NCBI GenBank assembly: GCA_043767025.1
Contig: JAYUHK010000057.1
Coordinates: forward strand, 1 to 55,227
DNA from: JAYUHK01 sp043767025
GTDB taxonomy: Bacteria > Bacteroidota > Bacteroidia > Chitinophagales > Saprospiraceae
DNA: 55,227 nt
Reading direction: 5' to 3'
Shown: in pieces, positions 50,683 through 55,227 of the stretch
How the letters are laid out: each line of letters starts with the position of its first letter
Position numbering within the stretch: position 1 is the stretch's first letter
Position numbers and translations under genes: made by a program
The notes under the pieces: generated by a model
Seen by the model: the letters and a program-made list of their open reading frames with translations, nothing else
Told to the model about the DNA's origin: nothing
Database searches by the model: none

Positions 50683-52158
50683 ATGAAACAGATATTTTAT
50701 TTTTTGTCCCTGCCGCTGCTCATTTCGACACTTCACGCACAAAAACAACCAGACTATCGTTGGCTGATGGGCTTTCGCACGGATAGTACCGAACAGGGTT
50801 TCTACAACATTTCGCTCCGATTCGAGACGGACAGCGTCTATGTAGATTCTGTTAATTTGAATATGAATTTTGAAAGTACCGTTGCCTCTGCTACCGACAG
50901 CACAGGAAAATTACTTTTTTATACCAACGGTTGCGAAATTCGTGGTACAAACGGTAGTTTACTTCCCAACGGAAATGGCATCAATCCGGGTACGCTCCAC
51001 GATTGGGTCTGCGAAAAAGGTTACACCCTTCCCAAGGGAGCAATGGCACTGCCATATCCGGGACATCCAAGCCAGTGGATACTTCTTCATACAAGCGGTC
51101 GGTACGACTCTTTTAGAAAAGTAGTGTATGAAAATCTAAACTATACGCTGATTGATATGTCACTCAACGGCGGTCTTGGAGCAGTGTTGAGCAAAAACAA
51201 TGTGTTGTTCAGTGGTGAAACAGAACCTTTTAGTGTGGTCCGTCACGGCAATGGAAGGGATTGGTGGGTTGTAGTTCCGGTATATGGCAGTAATCAGTAC
51301 CGATTGTGGTTATTGAGTCCAACAGGTTTTTCAGCTTCTACAGCCCAGAATATAGGCGCAGTGGCAGACTGCCGAAAAATAGGCTCAACAGTTTTTTCTG
51401 CCAAAGGTGATAAGTTTGCAAGAAGTAGTAATTGTGTTACGACTGTCTTGGATTTTGACCGATGTGCGGGAATATTTTCCAATCCAATTGATTTCAATGC
51501 TGGAAAATTTGTATTTGGCGGTGGCGGCGTAGCTTTCACAAAGGACAGCAGATGGCTCTACACAACTGGACAGCAAACGCTGTACGGCGCAGATTTGACT
51601 TTGGCATCACCAACTTTGGATACAGCTTATGCGTGGGTAGTAAGCCTTGGTGTCAGTCTTGGTCAGTTACAAAACGACTGGACGAGTGATAAAATCTATG
51701 TAGGCTTTATGCACCGCGAAAGATTTTTAAGTGTTATTGGAAAGCCACTGCCCAACGGTGGTATCGACTTTAGAAATGAAAAATTAAAACTCCCCGTTCC
51801 TACAGTAAGAAGTATTCCAAATTTTCCAAACTTTCGACTATTTGATGTATCGGGTAGTCCGTGTGATACGTTGGGTATCAATACTGCGATAGCGGAGGTA
51901 GCGCAGCCAAAAGGCTTGCGTGTTTATCCCAATCCCGCCTCCGACGAGCTGACGATAGAGCTGCCACCCAACTTACAGAGGAGCAAGCTGACTTTGAGGC
52001 TTCACAACCAACTCGGGCAGACGGTTCACTCGCAAGCGTGGCGAGAGGATAGTCCCACCCAAACCATCTCTGTGGCTTCGCTGCCGAGTGGCTTTTATGT
52101 GGTATCCGTGACCAACGGCGCAGAAACTTGGTACCAGAAAGTCATCATCCAGCGATGA
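50683..52158 (+). CDS. T9SS type A sorting domain-containing propeller-like protein
   Basis: This 491-aa exported protein starts with MKQIFYFLSLPLLISTLHAQ. The propeller-like body parallels the preceding gene. The C-terminal 85 residues are a T9SS type A sorting domain: LRVYPNPASDELTIELPP, then LTLRLHNQLGQTVHSQ, then LPSGFYVVSVTNG, ending YQKVIIQR. Surface display or release through T9SS is therefore expected. It ends the operon with a strong terminator at 52183. Confidence 0.88.
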   Translation: MKQIFYFLSLPLLISTLHAQKQPDYRWLMGFRTDSTEQGFYNISLRFETDSVYVDSVNLNMNFESTVASATDSTGKLLFYTNGCEIRGTNGSLLPNGNGINPGTLHDWVCEKGYTLPKGAMALPYPGHPSQWILLHTSGRYDSFRKVVYENLNYTLIDMSLNGGLGAVLSKNNVLFSGETEPFSVVRHGNGRDWWVVVPVYGSNQYRLWLLSPTGFSASTAQNIGAVADCRKIGSTVFSAKGDKFARSSNCVTTVLDFDRCAGIFSNPIDFNAGKFVFGGGGVAFTKDSRWLYTTGQQTLYGADLTLASPTLDTAYAWVVSLGVSLGQLQNDWTSDKIYVGFMHRERFLSVIGKPLPNGGIDFRNEKLKLPVPTVRSIPNFPNFRLFDVSGSPCDTLGINTAIAEVAQPKGLRVYPNPASDELTIELPPNLQRSKLTLRLHNQLGQTVHSQAWREDSPTQTISVASLPSGFYVVSVTNGAETWYQKVIIQR

Positions 52159-52182
52159 AAAAGCTAAAATAATAAATAAAAC

Positions 52183-52230
52183 GAAGTCCCAACAAGAGCT
52201 GCGCTCTTGTTGGGACTTCTTTATTTTTGA
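52183..52230 (+). terminator. Rho-independent terminator
   Basis: A perfect 17-bp stem (52183-52199 with 52203-52219, loop TGC) is followed by TTTATTTTTG. Confidence 0.9.
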
Positions 52231-52246
52231 GCATAAAAATCCTCAA

Positions 52247-52280
52247 AAAAGTGTCTAAAATAACTCGCCTATTTTTCTTC
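52247..52280 (+). repeat. Dispersed intergenic repeat, copy D
   Basis: AAAAGTGTCTAAAATAACTC followed by GCCTATTTTTCTTC. Compare copies at 13781, 23793 and 25343. Confidence 0.6.
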
Positions 52281-52327
52281 CTTCCTTATTTCGCCGATAA
52301 AAAACTCTGTTCTGTCTAATTGCTGAT

Positions 52328-52335
52328 TATTTTTG
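52328..52335 (+). promoter_or_regulatory. -7 element upstream of the outer-membrane receptor gene
   Basis: TATTTTTG fits the -7 consensus, 35 bases before the start. No clear -33 box. Confidence 0.45.
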
Positions 52336-52369
52336 CAAAAAAATTAAGATTTTTACAAAAAATAATTTT

Positions 52370-54853
52370 ATGCAAAAAATATACATTTCGGCAGCATTTT
52401 TAGTGACCTTGCTTTTTTCTCAAAAAACCTTCGCGCAAATGCCCGCACTCGGCGGCAGCGCAGGTATTACGGGCTATATTTCTGGCTATTTGCTGGATTC
52501 TGTGACGCAAAAACCGATTGAGTTCGCTTCGATTGCGCTCTCGCCGAGCGGACTTTCCAAAATTACCAACGGTGAAGTGACGGACGAAAACGGAAAATTT
52601 AAAATTTCTAACCTCTCGCAAGGCGACTACGACCTCACAATGACTTTCATCGGCTATCGAGATAAAAAATTGACGAAAATAAAACTGACGCGCGAAAAAC
52701 CCGACGCGTCGCTCGGCAAGTTATTTCTTTCCTCCAATACGCAACTGCTCAACGAAGTAGAAGTCGTTGGGCAAGCTGCGCTCATCGAGCAAAAAGTGGA
52801 CAAACTCGTTTACAACGCCGAAAAAGACGTGACCGCTTCCACCGGCGATGCCAGCGATGTGCTGCGAAAAGTACCAATGGTGACAGTGGATTTGGAGGGC
52901 AACGTGCAGCTTCGCGGCAGCTCGGCAGTCCGTATCCTCATCAACAACAAGCCGTCGGGCATTATGGCAAACAGCGTGGCGGACGCAATGCGCATGATTC
53001 CCGCCAACCAAATAAAAAGCGTAGAGGTCATCACCAATCCCTCTGCCAAGTACGACGCGGAAGGCACGTCGGGCATCATCAATATCATCACCAAAAAATC
53101 GAACATCGAAGGGCTTACAGGCACCGTCAATGCAGCACTCGGCACTCGACTCAACAATCTCAACGCCAGTTTGAGCCGTAAGTCGGGACGTTTGAGCATC
53201 AACAGCAGCGTGGGCGGCAATTTTTTTGTTCCACAAAACGGCTACAATACGTTTTATCGCACCGACACGAGCAACGACACGACTCGCACGCTCTCCCAAA
53301 GCGGTACGAGCGGCGCATCGCGGGGCGGCGGCAGCGTCAGTTTGGGCTTCGACTACGACATCAATGGCTTCAACAATATCTCCTCCACGCTCCGAGTCAA
53401 TCGTTTTCTCAACCACAACGACAATGTAATAGGAGTGCTTTTTGCAGACCCGCGACTGACCACCAACCAACAATACCGACGCAACACCGTCAATGACTTC
53501 GCTATGACGGGCTTGGATTGGACTTCGGATTTTCGGCGGACTTTCAAAACTCCTCAACGCGAATGGAGTGCATCGGCGCAGCTATCACACAACCAAAACA
53601 AGCAAATCTACGAACTCGACCAACGCAGCGACACGCAGGTTTTTTTGAACCGAAAAGAAAACAGCGACAACGTGAGTGCCAACGACGAAATCACGGTACA
53701 AACGGATTATGCGCACCCTTTCGGAAAATTAGTGACCCTCGAAACGGGCTTGAAAACCATCGTCCGAGTCATCAAAAGCGATTTGAACTACAACAATGTG
53801 GACGCAAATGGCACACTTTTACCCGATTTGATTCGCTCCAACCAGTTCAGGTACGAGCAAGATGTTTTCGCAGGCTACGCGTCCGCTACTTGGAAATTGC
53901 CGCAGAAAATTGACCTCCGAACAGGTTTTCGCTTGGAGCATACCGAAATTTATGGCGATTTTCGGTCGCCCAACACGGAGTTTGCGGCGTTCCGCAATCG
54001 CTACGACAGCCCGATTCCGAGCATCACTATTTCAAAAATATTCAAAGATTTTTCAACCGCAAAAATTAGTTACACGAAGCGCATCCAACGCCCGAGTTTG
54101 TTTTACCTCAACCCATTCGTCAATGCCAGCGACCCGCGCAACATCAGCTTCGGCAATCCCAAACTCACGCCCGAGCTTTCGGACGTTGCCGAACTTGGCT
54201 ATTCGTCGTTCAGAGGCGCGGTGGCGTTCAGCCTCACGGGCTATTTTCGCTACACAAAAGATGTGATTCAGAGTGTGCTGACGGTGCTGCCGAATGGAAT
54301 ATCGGCTACCAGCTACCAGAATCTCGGGCATAGCCAAAATGCGGGCATCAACGGCTTCGGGTCTATCGCGGTGCTGCCAAAATGGACGGTGCGCGGCTCT
54401 GTGAATGTGTATTTTAGCCAACTCAACGGCGTGGTGCAGAACGTGGCGACGACCAACGAAGGCTGGAACTACAACCTGACGCTGATGTCCTCGTGGCAAT
54501 TCAAGGGCGGCTGGGCGGCGGAGTTTTTTGGCTTACTCAACTCGCGGCAGCTGACTTTGCAGGGGCGCAATCCAGCTTTCAATCTCGTAAATTTTGGATT
54601 GAAAAAAGAGTTTTGGAAGAAAAAAGGAAGTTTGAGCCTCACGGTCAGCAATCCGTTTGAGCATTACATCAAGTTCAAATCAGACCTAAAGGGCGTAAAT
54701 TTTGTTCAAAATAGCGAAATCGGTATTCCTTTTCGCTCTTTCGGAGTCAATTTTACCTATTCTTTCGGAAAAGTGGAATTTAAAAATCCGATGAATAAGA
54801 AAAAAGGCATCAACAACGACGACCTGAAACAAGGCGAAAATAGCCAGTTCTAA
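52370..54853 (+). CDS. Outer-membrane beta-barrel receptor (TonB-dependent, OMP_b-brl_3 type)
   Basis: This 827-aa protein has a signal peptide (MQKIYISAAFLVTLLFSQKTFAQ). Residues about 30-115 form a CarboxypepD_reg-like domain (ITGYISGYLLDSVTQKPIEF, then TDENGKFKISNL). Residues about 125-245 are the plug (TGDASDVLRKVPMVTVDLEG, then RILINNKPS, then IKSVEVITNPSAKYDAEGTS). The remainder is the barrel of alternating aromatic strands ending NFTYSFGKVEF. No SusD partner is adjacent, so it is probably not a polysaccharide-utilisation receptor; siderophore, peptide or other small ligands are possible. Confidence 0.9.
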   Translation: MQKIYISAAFLVTLLFSQKTFAQMPALGGSAGITGYISGYLLDSVTQKPIEFASIALSPSGLSKITNGEVTDENGKFKISNLSQGDYDLTMTFIGYRDKKLTKIKLTREKPDASLGKLFLSSNTQLLNEVEVVGQAALIEQKVDKLVYNAEKDVTASTGDASDVLRKVPMVTVDLEGNVQLRGSSAVRILINNKPSGIMANSVADAMRMIPANQIKSVEVITNPSAKYDAEGTSGIINIITKKSNIEGLTGTVNAALGTRLNNLNASLSRKSGRLSINSSVGGNFFVPQNGYNTFYRTDTSNDTTRTLSQSGTSGASRGGGSVSLGFDYDINGFNNISSTLRVNRFLNHNDNVIGVLFADPRLTTNQQYRRNTVNDFAMTGLDWTSDFRRTFKTPQREWSASAQLSHNQNKQIYELDQRSDTQVFLNRKENSDNVSANDEITVQTDYAHPFGKLVTLETGLKTIVRVIKSDLNYNNVDANGTLLPDLIRSNQFRYEQDVFAGYASATWKLPQKIDLRTGFRLEHTEIYGDFRSPNTEFAAFRNRYDSPIPSITISKIFKDFSTAKISYTKRIQRPSLFYLNPFVNASDPRNISFGNPKLTPELSDVAELGYSSFRGAVAFSLTGYFRYTKDVIQSVLTVLPNGISATSYQNLGHSQNAGINGFGSIAVLPKWTVRGSVNVYFSQLNGVVQNVATTNEGWNYNLTLMSSWQFKGGWAAEFFGLLNSRQLTLQGRNPAFNLVNFGLKKEFWKKKGSLSLTVSNPFEHYIKFKSDLKGVNFVQNSEIGIPFRSFGVNFTYSFGKVEFKNPMNKKKGINNDDLKQGENSQF

Positions 54854-54875
54854 AGCCGCAAAGAAACGAATTACA

Positions 54876-54904
54876 GTTACCGACACCTTTGAGGTGTCGG
54901 TAAC
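54876..54904. repeat. Dispersed hairpin repeat, copy 2
   Basis: GTTACCGACACCT and AGGTGTCGGTAAC, loop TTG, then TTCGGTTCAAT. Identical stem to 41188-41216. It lies 23 bases after the receptor stop and may terminate it. Confidence 0.8.
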
Positions 54905-54950
54905 TTCGGTTCAATTTTTAGCGGATAAATTGGAATTTAAACAACCTCAT

Positions 54951-55227
54951 GTTACGTAAGTATATTAAATTGACTCATTTGAGCTTGATTTTGTGGTAAT
55001 TTTCTTGCCCTTTGTCACTTTTTTTTATCCCCAACCCGACCTTCCCCAGAGGGGAAGGAGAAAAAAGTAACCAAAAAAATCAAGTGCTCTGTATAAATTC
55101 TAAAGTTTTTGCTTAAAAATCTCATCGGCGCGCGAAAAATACTCGTCGGCTCCGCCAGACTTCAAACAGTTTTCGCTTCGCCAGATGATATTTTTGCAAA
55201 AACTTGAATTTCTACAAGGCACGTCTG
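54951..55227. mobile_element. MITE-like element, inverted copy cut by the window end
   Basis: From the terminal repeat GTTACGTAA (54951-54959) to the edge, the reverse complement matches 33546-33792. It contains an extra block of about 33 bases (55027-55059) with the perfect hairpin CCTTCCCC/GGGGAAGG, absent from the other copy. The outer end is beyond the window. No gene is present in 54854-55227. Confidence 0.75.

Noticed and set aside
52370..54853. SusC-type polysaccharide receptor
   Set aside because: No SusD gene is adjacent, and the barrel pattern fits OMP_b-brl_3 better than SusC.
1..55227. CRISPR array
   Set aside because: No regularly spaced direct repeats with unique spacers were seen on either strand; the repeats found are dispersed or short tandem ones.

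Overview
The window is a stretch of a Bacteroidota chromosome. Several things point there: secreted proteins with type IX secretion (T9SS) type A and type B C-terminal sorting domains, an outer-membrane beta-barrel receptor with a carboxypeptidase-like N-terminal domain, paired OmpH/Skp genes next to glutamate racemase, acpP-fabF-rnc gene order, DUF3127, DUF6311 and DUF6734 proteins, promoters with the Bacteroidota -7 element TAnnTTTG (often with TTTG or TTG about 19-20 nt upstream), and little Shine-Dalgarno signal. The metabolic genes (pyruvate kinase, AlkB-type alkane hydroxylase, acyl-CoA dehydrogenase, kynureninase) suggest an aerobic heterotroph of the Chitinophagia/Saprospiria type, but the genus cannot be fixed from sequence alone.

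Layout. 1-2495 (minus): two T9SS-related secreted proteins, the first cut by the window edge. 2571-3506: a candidate small RNA with its own promoter and terminator, then an antitoxin and a frameshifted ParE toxin. 3533-5984: polyprenyl synthase and an MFS transporter. 6101-8571: tRNA-Gln(UUG) followed by an AT-rich accessory block with a PIN-toxin pair, a DUF3791-DUF3990-DUF3791 module bracketed by a duplicated antitoxin fragment, and gene debris. 8572-33472: mainly housekeeping genes (2-oxoglutarate oxygenase, tatA, dut, pyk, acpP, fabF, rnc, alkB, comF, acyl-CoA and aldehyde dehydrogenases, ompH pair, murI, lgt) with small conserved proteins between them. 33481-33792: a MITE-like element whose second copy, inverted, ends the window. 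33828-35099: kynureninase.

35342-39326 is the most unusual part. It is a visibly AT-rich, tightly overlapping minus-strand operon: a small glycine-rich hydrophobic secreted peptide, an intergenic hairpin, an M48-type membrane metalloprotease, a SpoIIM/DUF95 membrane protein, an unknown membrane protein, and a DUF6734 glycosyltransferase-like protein. This content resembles the maturation and immunity genes of hydrophobic, including circular, bacteriocins, but with an unusual protease and a possible sugar transferase. It is followed by a small HTH protein, a G14 tract and a duplicated promoter copied from the neighbouring T9SS gene.

39327-48908: a T9SS type B protein, UvrD/PcrA helicase, DUF6311 membrane protein, an AhpD-like protein and dapD in one minus-strand run, then rlmN and a second Uma2 gene. 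49145-54853: tandem paralogous secreted proteins (only the second has a T9SS sorting domain) and an outer-membrane receptor. Several dispersed repeats recur between genes: the MITE, a 13-bp-stem hairpin repeat, and a roughly 33-bp intergenic motif in four copies.
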